Assembly: GCA_016584495.1 (NCBI GenBank)
Contig: WAID01000013.1
Location: forward strand, 124,001 to 188,000
Direction of reading: 5' to 3'
DNA length: 64,000 bases
Source of the DNA: Celoporthe dispersa
Taxonomy: Eukaryota > Ascomycota > Sordariomycetes > Diaporthales > Cryphonectriaceae
Of the stretch, positions 22,557 to 33,158 are shown piece after piece. Position numbers and translations under genes: made by a program. The notes beneath the pieces were generated by a model. That model searched no databases, was not told the origin of the DNA, and saw only the letters and a program-made list of their open reading frames with translations. Numbering within the stretch: the stretch's first letter is position 1; each line of letters begins with the position of its first letter.

Positions 22557-24106
22557 GTTGCTCTTTGTCGATATTAGTATGTATGATTGCCTTGGGGTAT
22601 AGGAGCCTCAGCGCCTCGGTGAGTCCATGGCCACCGTCGTTGACAGCGAGGCCCTCTGTCTCTTTTATATTCCGATGCACCCAGGACAACAAGAAGGCGA
22701 CGAGCTACAAGCCGAGCCTGCTGCAGGGGCTGAGGCAATGTGTCGCGCACAAGGAAGCAGTATTCTCGCCGGCTCTTCGGTTCGGATCCGAGGTACATGG
22801 TGACCACCCTTTGGCACCTGCTCGATGAATCAATCGAGGCCGCCTGAAGGGGCTGCCATTATCCAAAGGATGGTTGTCATGTCCGCGGGATCTGCATGTG
22901 CACATTGCATCGGGGCCCGTTGGCCGCAGCATGCACGCTTGCCGCCCTGTCACCCAGCCGCCACCGCCTACATATGCAGGTAGTTGTCGTAGGTTCTCGG
23001 CCGGATTCCATCCACCAGTCATGTTGTCGTTATTACCACAGGATCCCCAGCCGCATGCACCTCCCCCACACCCCGGAGTCGATTGCGAGGTCTAGGTTCC
23101 GGGGTGGGACTCGAGATGTGCCAGGGCATCGTAACTCTTTCGGAAGGTTCAAGAACGCGGCCCCATATAACAAGGATAAGTATTAAAGGCATGTGCTCTA
23201 AAATGTGGATGATTTGCCTTGCTACATCGCCCAGGCCTGTTCTGTTGCATCAGCGACGGCGAGGCCCACCTATAACCCAAATGCGGTTATATGAGGGGTT
23301 GAATGTGGTCCCTGTACCTGCAGCAAGGTACGCAACTTTGAGCGTCCTGATCAGGATAAAAGGCCAGGAGCTTACGCGTTCATCATCTTGTTTCCAGTTG
23401 ACATATGACAGAATCGCACGGCAGCAGCATCTTGGACAAGATCGGCGTATACTGCAGACCTCACTCCAGCAGAGAAACCCCGGAGGCATAAGGAGCACCC
23501 TATACAGCTCGCAGACGGAAGGATTCAGCCATACCCCGGCTCGGAAAAACAGTTGCTGTCTCTCGTGCCAGGACTTTTACCCAGGGCCCGTTACTCCTGG
23601 TGAGGAGGCCGCGCGTTGTTGGACCCCTTTAGGTTCGACAGAAACGGCCACAGACTTCCTTGGGCGGCATATATAGGACGGCTCAAAGGCCATGAAACGC
23701 GACTAGCCACATTTGTAAGGTCACAATGGGAGATGCCACCCCGGAGACTTTGGTGGACGGCACCTGGGGTGGCGCTCTTCATAAAATGACTGCCCGAATG
23801 GACAGCCATTGAGGCATCACAGCAGGACTGCTGGCCACCGAGGACAGCTCGTTGTCGAGAGGTCGTATATCACTGGATCCAGTAGCCCCGCGGACGTCCT
23901 TCCGCCGGCACGGCTTGTGTGGCTTTCAGAGGGAGTGCACGCCAGGACCGGACACAATGCCTACGCAAGTGAAGATCGTTCCGGCGGGTGTGGGCAAATG
24001 TTACTGGATTGGATGCCAGCACTATCCTATCCGACCATCACCGATGCTGCGCACTCCAGACATCTCAGCCCCTTCGGTACGCTACCCCCTCCGCTCCAGT
24101 CACTGC
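22557..24106. other. Intergenic region
   Basis: About 1.5 kb upstream of the dioxygenase gene. Apart from the TATA box at 22662-22669, only short unconvincing ORFs occur. Confidence 0.5.
22662..22669 (-). promoter_or_regulatory. TATA box of the intradiol dioxygenase gene
   Basis: TATAAAAG on the minus strand, 106 bp upstream of the ATG at 22556. Confidence 0.5.
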
Positions 24107-24568
24107 TCAGGATCTGGCGCCGACCACAGGGCACACCGCACCGGCACTGACACTGGCAACATCCGGATGCTCCACCACCTTGCCCTTGTGGTGTCCCATG
24201 TGTGCCTTTGTAACGGGGCAGACAGCGTCGTCGGGCTGTCCCTCGGTGGGAGGGTGGTGCGGAGGAAGAACCGTGGTGACGGGCCCGACCACGGGGCACA
24301 GCTGGTCGTCCATCTCCTTCGCCTTGGGCTCATCGACGATGGTCTTCAGGGCGGGGCACTTCTGCGCGTCGGCGGAGGAGGTCGCATCGTTCTTCGCATC
24401 GGAGGGAACGGGCACGGAAGGGTGTTTGGAGAGGTTGCCATGATGCTCCGTCTTCGCGCCGACGACAGGGCAGGTCTGGCCAGGCTTCGACAAATCGACT
24501 TCGGGGTGGGAAGGGGGCAGCACAGAGTTGGTGGTGCCAACGACGGGGCAGACTCCAGGTTGAGACAT
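24107..24568 (-). CDS. Small Cys-Pro-repeat protein, putative heme- or metal-binding
   Basis: A 153-aa protein without signal peptide or membrane segment. All six of its cysteines are followed by proline: C7, C33, C71, C91, C117 and C146, four of them in the exact form CPVVG. Two copies of a module can be read: C7-C33 and C91-C117 are each spaced by 26 residues and share the layout CPVVG-x4-VLPP-x-HP, then CPV, then a His pair and a second His-Pro. Cys-Pro dipeptides are the core of heme-regulatory motifs, so heme sensing or binding is a possible role; metal or redox functions are alternatives. The start is the ATG in MSQPGV; the frame is open further upstream to 24727, but that part is low-complexity. 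I do not recognise a named family. Confidence 0.65.
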   Translation of the reverse strand: MSQPGVCPVVGTTNSVLPPSHPEVDLSKPGQTCPVVGAKTEHHGNLSKHPSVPVPSDAKNDATSSADAQKCPALKTIVDEPKAKEMDDQLCPVVGPVTTVLPPHHPPTEGQPDDAVCPVTKAHMGHHKGKVVEHPDVASVSAGAVCPVVGARS

Positions 24569-25737
24569 CGCGTAGGTAATTTCCTGTAGTGCCTTGAAGG
24601 TACTGCTGTGTGTTTTGTGATCAGAGCGGGTGACGTTCCGGGTGGTGACGATGTTATTGTTCTTCTTCTTCGAGATACTTTCGGATCTGAATGGTGGCGG
24701 GCGCGAGGAGGAAGAAAAGGAGAGCAAGGGGGAGGTAGCGGGGAGAGGCGCCTACCTTAGTAGCCTCCTCGACAGCGCCACACGACGGCTGGGTCAGCCT
24801 GATGGCCCCTGGGCGGCTTGCTCCTGCCTAACCAACTGCCAATCTATGGCCTGAGACCTCCTAAAATCATGCTCAGCCCAAACGACCCTCTCAGCCCGTT
24901 CACCCCCCAAACCCCGCACCGTCTGCACGCTGGCACAAGCGGGGATATCCAGGCCAGGGCCCAGCATGCGTCCTCCTTCCAGCCAAACACCAACTACCGA
25001 GACGAACCGTTCTCGTCTTCTGTGAGGTCTGAGTCTGCCTCCACACAGTCCAGGAGTCATCTCGCCTCTCTCAGCTTGAAGCTGCCATCAGCTTCCGCAT
25101 TTGCGCTGCCGCCGCTGTGCTCCAGGCCAGCGATCTTTTGCTGAAGACCCCAGAGCGAGCCAGGAGGGCGCTGACAACAGTCGCATGAGCTCTGATGTCA
25201 TCCCCCGGCCAAGGTTGTCTCCACTCGCTCGACACCCATCCAGTCACATCGTCAGCGAATGTCAGCCCATGAGGACTGCCGCGTTGCAGGCCCTCCAAAG
25301 TGACTAAGCTAGCCCCTATTTTCTGGACTTCAAGGTATGCTTTCGGAAGAAGCCGATCCTCATCCGTAGATCTGAAAAGCGGAACCTCTATCATGATTGT
25401 GCATTGTCGGTTTGGCACACACTATTGCAACGTCTGCATAGCAATGTGCTGAACTATATCCTACTATGCTCAAGAGCGCCTCCAACCTGATTATAGTCGA
25501 TTGCTAGGATTGAGTTCAGCCTCTCAACCCTCGTAGTCTTGAACTCCCATCTCTTCTGCCTGAAATTTCTCACTGTTTCTTTCTTTTTCCCCCCTTGTTT
25601 TTTTCTTTCTTTTGCGAGTAAGTAATTAGCTTAACTGAGTGCTAAATTTACCTCTTGTCAGGTGTAAATATGAATGTTGCTATACCAGGAGGTCGAGAGG
25701 GAATTTATTATACTCGTAACTGACTCCAGGGACTCTG
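24569..25737. other. Intergenic region
   Basis: About 1.2 kb between two minus-strand genes. A 115-aa open frame on the minus strand (25071-25418) shows no family features. Near 25570-25615 it is T/C-rich. Confidence 0.45.
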
Positions 25738-27948
25738 CTAGCCATGATGGGCCACAGCATTCTGAAAAAATTGGTCCCAAAACACCCAATCTGCGACGCC
25801 GGGACCATATCCGCTGAAGGTGTTCAAGCTAGCCTCGCTCCAGTTCGCAAGAGTCGGGTCAGAGGATGCCACATCCTCAGCGTCTGGCCTTCCACTGGCC
25901 TTCTCGAAGGTCTGGCTTGTGGGGACGTTCTTCGCCTTGCTGCGATTCAGCTTTAACTGTGTGATGTACCCGGGCTCGGGGTCCGAGTTGGTTGGCGGAT
26001 TGGCCTCCCAGGCCTCAATCAGGGCCTTCCAGGCAGAACCATACACCGGCCGTCTCGATCCGGTAATCTCCGGGTGGTTGTTGAGAGTCTCGCCCACCTT
26101 GGCCCATGTATCGTCCAGTTCTGTACGCGAGAAGAAGCCAGGCTTTGCAAGGCTGGTAAGGACGCAGATGAGTGCATCCCATAGGAAGAATTCCTTGACC
26201 TGCCAGTGCCAACACTTCAGCTGGGGGTGACGGTAGACTGCATTGTCTCCATCGAGGATCTTCTGCGCAAGTTCGTAGAGCTCGCGTCTCCTGGCGTCGC
26301 TGATGGCGTGGTTCTCAGGGGTGTCATGCTCAGGCGTAGACGCACGACGTTGGCAGCAGATCTGACGATTAACATGACGAGGTAGTGAAGAGGGTCTAGT
26401 ACCGGGCGCTATTAATATTTGTTCTGAACTGAGGTATGCTGGTCCTTTCCAAGAAGGTTTGCATATCCCTGAATACTTACTGATGATGTCGCAGTATCGA
26501 AGAAATTTGTCCTCGATGGCCGCCTCGACTTGATCGACCATATAGACGCTGACCTCTGTTGTCATGAGCTTGACGCTTGGCCCATTGCCCCCGGACTTCC
26601 AATCTAGCACCTTTCGGGAGTAGAAATTTGAGAGCTCCACTCGCGTAAGGACATATATCATGTCAGTGGCGCCCTTTATCTCCTCGGGTTGCTGTGTCAT
26701 GCCAGGATAAATCTGATCTTCGTCGAGGTTCAGCGGCTTCTTGACGTCCCACGAGTTTGGCGGCATGCTGATGCCAGTACCCGAGTGCTGACCAGCGAAG
26801 CCATCAAGAGGGACTAGTTGCCAAAAGAGGCGTCGCCGCATCTGGACCTCAAAGGGCGGCAGACCAAGGCTCTCGGCGTCACGATGTAAGCCCATGCGCT
26901 GGGCAATACGGACCCCAATACCAGTAAGCATCCAGAAAGTATGTGGGTCAAGAAAAGAGCGCCCGCAGATCAAGAACAGCATATAGGCCTGCATGATCGG
27001 CATCTCTGTTGTCTTGAGCCATGATGCGTTGACGAGTGCCTGCCGCGAAGCTTGTTCATACCTTGTCAACAACACACTTCGTGGTTCACCATAATCGCGT
27101 AGGCAATCCTCGTCGCTGAGGGTGAAGACGGAGAAGTGATATATGACAAAGAGCAGGCATTCCTGAGCCCGCGAGGCTGTTGACGGTTGTCTCGAAACCG
27201 AAATGACCATCTTGGTTGTAGTCGGAATGTGCAGGATCCTGCAGAGCGGCTGCACGTTATGGACGTTGGTTTGCCAGAGTTTCATCGCGTGTTCGTGACT
27301 GGGATGGTACTCGAGAAGATTCTGCGAGATCCCTAGTAGGGAGGCAGAGACTGGATCATAGCTGTGCGTGAAGGAGGACGGGCCCAGGTTGATATCGTGC
27401 GATCCCTCTGCATCGTCTGACAGATTCTGTATGTCGTCCATACCAGTATCCAGCCAAAGCGTGCTGTCTATATATCGCGATTTCCCACCCCCAGAGAGCA
27501 GTTTCCCAGACTTCTCAAGCATGGCGTTAATCTGTCCCGCCGGCGCATAAGATGGCTCTTGGCTGCTCTGGTTTTGAGGCTTCTCCTTCTGCGTGGCGCC
27601 ACCGGGCGACTGGCCTTCACCCGCCTCAAGAAGGTCATGTTCTCGAAGAATGTGCTCATAACGCGCGAGGCGCTCATGAAGGTCCTCTTCAGGGGTACAG
27701 AGGGCTTCAGTCTCATTGCCTTTCCGCTTCTTCCTTCTTGGCTTTGCAGGAGCCTGATAGATGCATTCCTGGTTGGATTTGACACAAGATGAACATGTAG
27801 GGAGGTTTCTGTCACATTTGACTTTGCGCCGCACACACAACTGGCAGTTGTACGGCATCAAGGTTGGCGCAGGCGGCGTCATCTCCGAGGGATTGTGCGT
27901 AGTATCGGAGGGAGAGTTCTGAACCGTCTCTGATTGTTTAGTCGCCAT
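25738..27948 (-). CDS. Zn(II)2Cys6 transcription factor with fungal_trans domain, one frame break
   Basis: Nuclear regulator of about 708 aa. The binuclear zinc cluster is C35-x2-C38-x6-C45-x6-C52-x2-C55-x6-C62, followed by the basic stretch KPRRKKRK and a short heptad linker (LHERLARYEHILREHD). The middle homology region includes RMGLHRDAESLGLPPFEVQMRRRLFW, cut here as separate blocks of the fungal_trans domain. An 85-bp intron (26480-26396) joins DII|NPLHYLVMLIVRSAANVV. One base is missing in the G4 run 26318-26321; with it, the frame rejoins NHAISDARRRELYEL. Ignoring the intron leaves an open frame, but it replaces the conserved helix with unrelated residues. The start at 27948 was preferred over the in-frame ATG at 28104. 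It is divergent from the FAD monooxygenase and could regulate it (inference). Confidence 0.85.
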   Translation of the reverse strand: MATKQSETVQNSPSDTTHNPSEMTPPAPTLMPYNCQLCVRRKVKCDRNLPTCSSCVKSNQECIYQAPAKPRRKKRKGNETEALCTPEEDLHERLARYEHILREHDLLEAGEGQSPGGATQKEKPQNQSSQEPSYAPAGQINAMLEKSGKLLSGGGKSRYIDSTLWLDTGMDDIQNLSDDAEGSHDINLGPSSFTHSYDPVSASLLGISQNLLEYHPSHEHAMKLWQTNVHNVQPLCRILHIPTTTKMVISVSRQPSTASRAQECLLFVIYHFSVFTLSDEDCLRDYGEPRSVLLTRYEQASRQALVNASWLKTTEMPIMQAYMLFLICGRSFLDPHTFWMLTGIGVRIAQRMGLHRDAESLGLPPFEVQMRRRLFWQLVPLDGFAGQHSGTGISMPPNSWDVKKPLNLDEDQIYPGMTQQPEEIKGATDMIYVLTRVELSNFYSRKVLDWKSGGNGPSVKLMTTEVSVYMVDQVEAAIEDKFLRYCDIISKYSGICKPSWKGPAYLSSEQILIAPGTRPSSLPRHVNRQICCQRRASTPEHDTPENHAISDARRRELYELAQKILDGDNAVYRHPQLKCWHWQVKEFFLWDALICVLTSLAKPGFFSRTELDDTWAKVGETLNNHPEITGSRRPVYGSAWKALIEAWEANPPTNSDPEPGYITQLKLNRSKAKNVPTSQTFEKASGRPDAEDVASSDPTLANWSEASLNTFSGYGPGVADWVFWDQFFQNAVAHHG

Positions 27949-29206
27949 TGCTGAGTGACTGCCGTGCTGCTTTCCATGCGACTTGTAGGCCGGCGCATTC
28001 CTTGTAGGGAGGGGGTTTCGAGAGGCACGACTTGATACAACCAGATCTGGTGTCGGGCCCGAGCGAGGATGACCTTTGGTCCCAGCATTGGCGACTAAAC
28101 CCAAGTAGAGCTAGAAGGATCAGTGGGTCCGCTGCGCATTCCCACCTAACGCAGTGCCCTGGAGTCCAGGGTCGAGTTCGCTGGGTTCAGGGGATTTTGC
28201 CTGTCATTCCAAAAATTTCAGTATGGGATCCGTGATGAAATTGTATTACTTTCGCCCTCGAATGCATGGCCTTTATGTTCTTCATTGCAATGATCTTTGG
28301 TCTTGCCGGGGTATACCCTAAGTATATATACCACTTCTAAAGATGATCACATTTGTCTCAATTACTGAGCTGGTTGCGATCAGCAAGACACTAATCGAGT
28401 GGCGTTGGCAGTAGAGCTCTTTGCACCTCGCACTCAGCGTGTGTCTCGTGTGGCCAGTGCACTACAGCCCATAACGCCGATCTGATGATGATCTATTGTG
28501 CTCCTACTTACTATTCCAAGCAGCTGAGAAGTTCAAGTCGATATCACTCATCTGGGCCCAAGTTATTAGAACTTAGTGCTTCCTCCAGGTCATGCACACG
28601 TACCAGCTCGATTTTGCAGGCCTCCTAGGCTTATCCGCCATGCTTACTATTCGACATGCAGAACAGATCAAACCATGAGAATGTAAGCAACAAGCCAGTG
28701 GGTTGTCGGCAAAGAAGTCTCAGGTGGATAGAGTGAATTGTGCGGGTCATACATCATGATTCTTTCCGGCAGTTTACGCACCTGGCGATGAACTGGCTTG
28801 TGGCTCTCTAGGGCCAAGCTGTCGGGCCCGAGAATGCTGACATTTCGGGCCCGAAAGCCTTGCAGAGCGGATGTAGTGAATGACGTTGGTGATAATTAGC
28901 AAGTAGGCTGGTCTAACGCTATAGACTACGCGTCAAGGTAGGAAGAGTGACATGTTGTATTCGATCCTCTAGATCTCGTCGGAGCCGCTTCATACGATAG
29001 TCTTATGACAAGCTCTACTCGCATAGGCCCTACCCATATAAATAGAGGCGAGACGTCCCACCGTATCTGTGAGTTCGTCTCCGGCAATAATTGAGCCTCT
29101 CAAGAGATCTCAGTCAAGCAATAACATTAATGAATGCAGCACTGGTACAAACCAGTCAGTAATCAGAGAGTGTCTCTCTATCGAATTCTTCAAATAAGCC
29201 CTTCCG
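27949..29206. other. Shared upstream region of two divergent genes
   Basis: About 1.25 kb between the Zn2Cys6 factor and the FAD monooxygenase, holding both promoters. The repeated phrase TCGGGCCCGA/TTCGGGCCCG occurs at about 28820-28850, a palindromic GGGCCC core that could be a regulator site. Confidence 0.45.
29037..29044 (+). promoter_or_regulatory. TATA box of the FAD monooxygenase gene
   Basis: TATAAATA, 163 bp upstream of the ATG at 29207. Confidence 0.5.
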
Positions 29207-30594
29207 ATGGCTCCCTTGAACATCCTCATTATAGGCTGTTCCATAGCCGGCCCAGCCCTCGCGACCTGTCTGCTCATATCCGACCTCCCCGCCAGCCAGA
29301 AGCCCCACATCACCATCCTCGAGCGCTCGCCTGGTCTGCGGACAGAAGGCCAGAACATCGATATCCGCGGAGCCGGGATCACCATCATCCGCCGCTTAGG
29401 GATCGAGAAGCAGATCCGGGCAAGGACGACGGGGGAGGAGGGCGTGCGCTTCGTGGACACGCAGAACCGGATCTGGGCTCAATTCCCGGCCGACAAGAGC
29501 GGCAAGACGTCGACGCCCACTGCTGACGTGGAGATCCTGAGGGGGACACTCGCGGAGATCCTGTACCGGAGGGCGAGGACGGTGAGCGAGGAGGTGAGAG
29601 CGCAGGGAGGAAAAGGGATCGAGTTCGTCTGGGGTGAGCACCTCGACAGTATCGAGCAAGATGGGGACAAAGTGGACGTTCAATTTGCGAAAAGCGGCCA
29701 GCGGCGGAGATTTGACCTTGTTGTTGGCGCAGACGGGCTTCAGAGCACAACGAGGGCCATGGTCTGGGGCCAGCAGGCTGATGATGTGGTGAAGAAACTG
29801 GCTGGTGGTGTGTATGGCGCCTTTTTCAGCATGGCAGCCGGGCAGAACGACACCATGTGGCGGAGGTGGTTTCACGCACCTGGGCGGAGGGCGGTGATGG
29901 TTAGGCCCGATGAGCAGGAGGGCAGGGTGACGGTGTTTATGACTCTCATCAATGACACCGACGAGAGGCTCTCCGCGGTCGCGGCCAAGAGGCGAGAGGA
30001 TGTCCCGGCACAGAAGCAGCTGATGAGGGAGATTTTTCAGGACGCTGGCTGGGAGTGCGGAAGGATACTGGACGGGATGATGAAGACGAAGGACTTCTAT
30101 TATGACATGATCGCGCAGGTCAAGATGGACAGCTGGAGCAAGGGGCGCGTTGCTCTGCTGGGCGATGCCGGGTGAGTTCTGTCCTGCTCTCCCCCTCCCT
30201 CCCTCCCCCCTCGCAGTGTCCCACCAGCCTCCACTGACACCAGGGCAGATACTGCGCGAGCCCATTCTCAGGCATGGGCACCACGCTGGGCCTGATAGGC
30301 GCATGGAATCTCGCGGGCGCCATCCTGCAGCACCCTGATGACCCTACCCGCGCCTTTGCACAGTACGAGGACAAGATGCGACCCACAGTCGAGCTTGCGC
30401 ACAAGCTTGCGCCTGGCATGCCCAAGATCCTCCACCCTCACACGTCCTGGGGCATCTGGATCCTCAACACGGTCATGTTCCTCCTGGACTGCTCGAAGCT
30501 CTTCTATGTCGCGCTGTGGATGGGAGCAGGACCACCTGCGCATTTCGTGCCGGTCGAAGAGTATGGGTTTCCACAGCTGGAAGAGCTGCAGTGA
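29207..30594 (+). CDS. FAD-dependent aromatic-type monooxygenase
   Basis: Class A flavoprotein monooxygenase of 436 aa, two exons (29207-30171, 30249-30594) split by a 77-bp intron within the flavin motif, GDAG|YCASPFSG. The N-terminal dinucleotide fold reads ILIIGCSIAGPALA; the second FAD motif is LVVGADGLQS, and GRVALLGDAG is the third. It would use NAD(P)H and O2 to hydroxylate an organic, often aromatic, substrate. A C-terminal hydrophobic stretch (IWILNTVMFLLDCSKLFYVALWM) could tether it to a membrane. It sits divergently from the Zn2Cys6 factor. The substrate is not known, and homologues occur both in catabolic and in secondary-metabolite settings. Confidence 0.9.
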
Positions 30595-32939
30595 TCTTGC
30601 GTGGTGGATCTAGCCTGTGAGACCAAGGCTCTGTTTGTGTGTAGCAGCATCAGCGTTTCCCTCCGCCTCTCAATAAGTCATACCCAATATCCATTCTGTC
30701 TTGGGAAGCCCAAGGCCCATTATGGGCCCCACTCCGGTGCTCAGCTGCGGCGTGCCAGTCTCGCACGTCTGTCAGTTTTGTCAAACAAAAGCCAGACCGT
30801 AGAAAATTCCTTATACGACCACGTTTCGAGCCTCCTGACCAGTACAGGTAGGTGCAGGCCCGTCTCAGGAGAGCTGAGCGGGTGCGGGCTCTGGTTGACA
30901 CCATAGCAGGGCCGAGTGGATGGGGTGGCGGGCAGGCACCTGGGCAGGATGGCTGGCGTGGATCAGAAGCAAGTAAGCTCTGCCACGCCGCCTCATTAGA
31001 CACTAACGTTCAGTACCAGTAAGACCTTACTTAGTTGGCGTCCACCGGGCTGTGTGATGTAGAGAAGAGACTCGACTGGACTCGGCCGCTGCCGCCCTAG
31101 GGACAGGACAGGTCATGTTTGTCATGGAGAGGCGGTCTCACTCGCCTGGAATGGATGGCTGTCCAGAGAATATAGGCCAAGATAGGATACATGTGTCCTT
31201 GTCCCGCTGCACATGCCGTATTGAACATCGCCTCGGGGGATGCCGATGACATACAGCACATGTGTGGTAGCATTGTACAGTAGAGAATACATAGAACGAA
31301 AGCATAACGACAGGGGACGACGATGAGCACAGGGGAGAGAGAGGGGGGGGGTGAAGACCTGTGAGATACAGGCAGGAGGACCCCTAGCGAGAGGAGGGGG
31401 GCGCCATAGGGGGCACCTACCCTGGCAGCCTGGCCGTATTCGACCTAGGCTAGAAGAGGCTTGGATTTGTGACTTGACGGCGGCCCGCTCCGGAACCACG
31501 GCGAATATCGAGGAAGTCACAGTCCGAACACAGAAGTGGCTGGGCGTAAATGCTCGGGTTCTCAAGCTGATCTGGCATCGAGCCAAGTTTTTATTTTGGC
31601 TCATGTGTGATTTGTCTCATTTCTTTCCTATTTTCCGCTGCAGACTTTGGGATGGAATGCGGGTTGGTCGTGGGCTGCCCAAAGAAAGCTGAGGGGCAGG
31701 GACGAAGGGGGTTAAAAAAAAAAGAAAAAAAAGAGAGACACGGTGGGGCCACCTGAGGTACGTACCTTGTAAAAGTTCCCTGTCCAGGCCTGTCAAAAGT
31801 GGCGTGATTTGTTTGGAAAGTGGTCTGAATCAGATGCTTCTCACTGGATGCTGGGGCGACTCGTTCTTCGAAGGGGGAATCCAACGTCCACACGACAACA
31901 AACACAACTGCCTCTGACCCCCTTCCTCAACCAAATCTCGGGCACATGGAAGACCTCCCCCCTCACCCTACACGGCACGCAGCCCAGCACCCGAGCAACT
32001 GACCTGCAGTGCTTATGCTAGCAGTGGCAGGCCGTTGAGCGCCGCACCTGGGAACTCCTTTGGGGCTCGTCAACATCAGCCCACTTTCAACACCCTCAGC
32101 GTGCCAGCCAGCCAGCGTCTTCTGGTTCCCCTCCCCAGGCAAGATCCCACCTGTCAGCACTCACAAGCGATCGTCGACAGACAGATCCTCGGGGACCCCT
32201 CTGTGGATTTTTTTTTTTTGCCCTTTTTTCGCGCCCGTTCTACCCGACTGAGGGCAACCTGCCTCCGAGCGAGCTCAGTCGCCCCGTAGCAGACCGCACC
32301 GCCTGGCCAGAACTTTAAGGTTTGCTACACAGCTTGCACAGGTCGTACCCGATCTGCGCACCCTGGACAGGACAAGAGAATCCTTCGACAATCGGCTCTT
32401 GGTCACCTAGTTGTCCGCACCGTGATCGATCTCTACCACCTCGGCGGCCGTCACGTTCGTTCCAGTAACGCCCTGCAGCCCATCCATCAGAGGACGTACT
32501 CACGCTGCCGCCACGTACTGCCTGCAAGGCCTCTCCGCCTCTGCTGTCACCTGATAGAGCAGGCTGGTTGAGAGGCGAGAGATCTCCCTGCCTTCCCATC
32601 TCCAGGGCTGGAGTGGGGAATCGAACCGCCGTCCGAAGTCCTGTCGGCGCTGCTGCAGTCGGTTTACACGGTCATCCACACGGCCACTAGCTTCACATTC
32701 CAATGTCCCATCGCACCCGTCAGGCCGGATCCAGCAACCACCTCGCCTCCCCATCGCCTCGAGCCGCTCTTACCTGTGGCTGCCGTCGGGAGCCATCTCT
32801 GGATTGACCTTTCGCCCAACCACCTATTGAGCCGACGGTTTCCCCGGTTCCCATCGATACCGAGAGAGGAGGTCTCCTGACTCTCAACCCGCTTGGACCC
32901 TGATTTGTGTGCCCTGCAATGCTCAGCTGATAATCGACC
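30595..32939. other. Intergenic region and probable long leader of the bHLH gene
   Basis: About 2.3 kb. The boundary between the accessory left part and the conserved block falls here. It has an A-rich run at 31714-31735 and a T10 run at 32210-32219. From about 32200 the sequence is pyrimidine-rich like a fungal leader. No coding gene is supported. Confidence 0.45.
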
Positions 32940-33122
32940 ATGGACCCCAACCTCCTCAGACACCTCGAGTACTTCCTCGAACCCAACGGCCAAGTAAGGT
33001 TTCCTGCCATCTGCCATATGAACGCCTCGGTGGTCGTGAACGACCGTTCCGAGGAGAACCATGCCTGGCTGGCGCGCCGCTCCCAGTGCTAATAATCCTT
33101 TCCAGACTGGCGACCTCGAGAG

Positions 33123-33158
<36 letters not shown>

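Noticed and set aside
25071..25418. 115-aa open frame on the minus strand
   Set aside because: No recognisable domain, signal or splice support; codon use is unremarkable, and it lies alone in an intergenic gap.
29396..30304. 302-codon open frame antisense to the FAD monooxygenase
   Set aside because: Lies opposite a well-supported gene and has no family motif.
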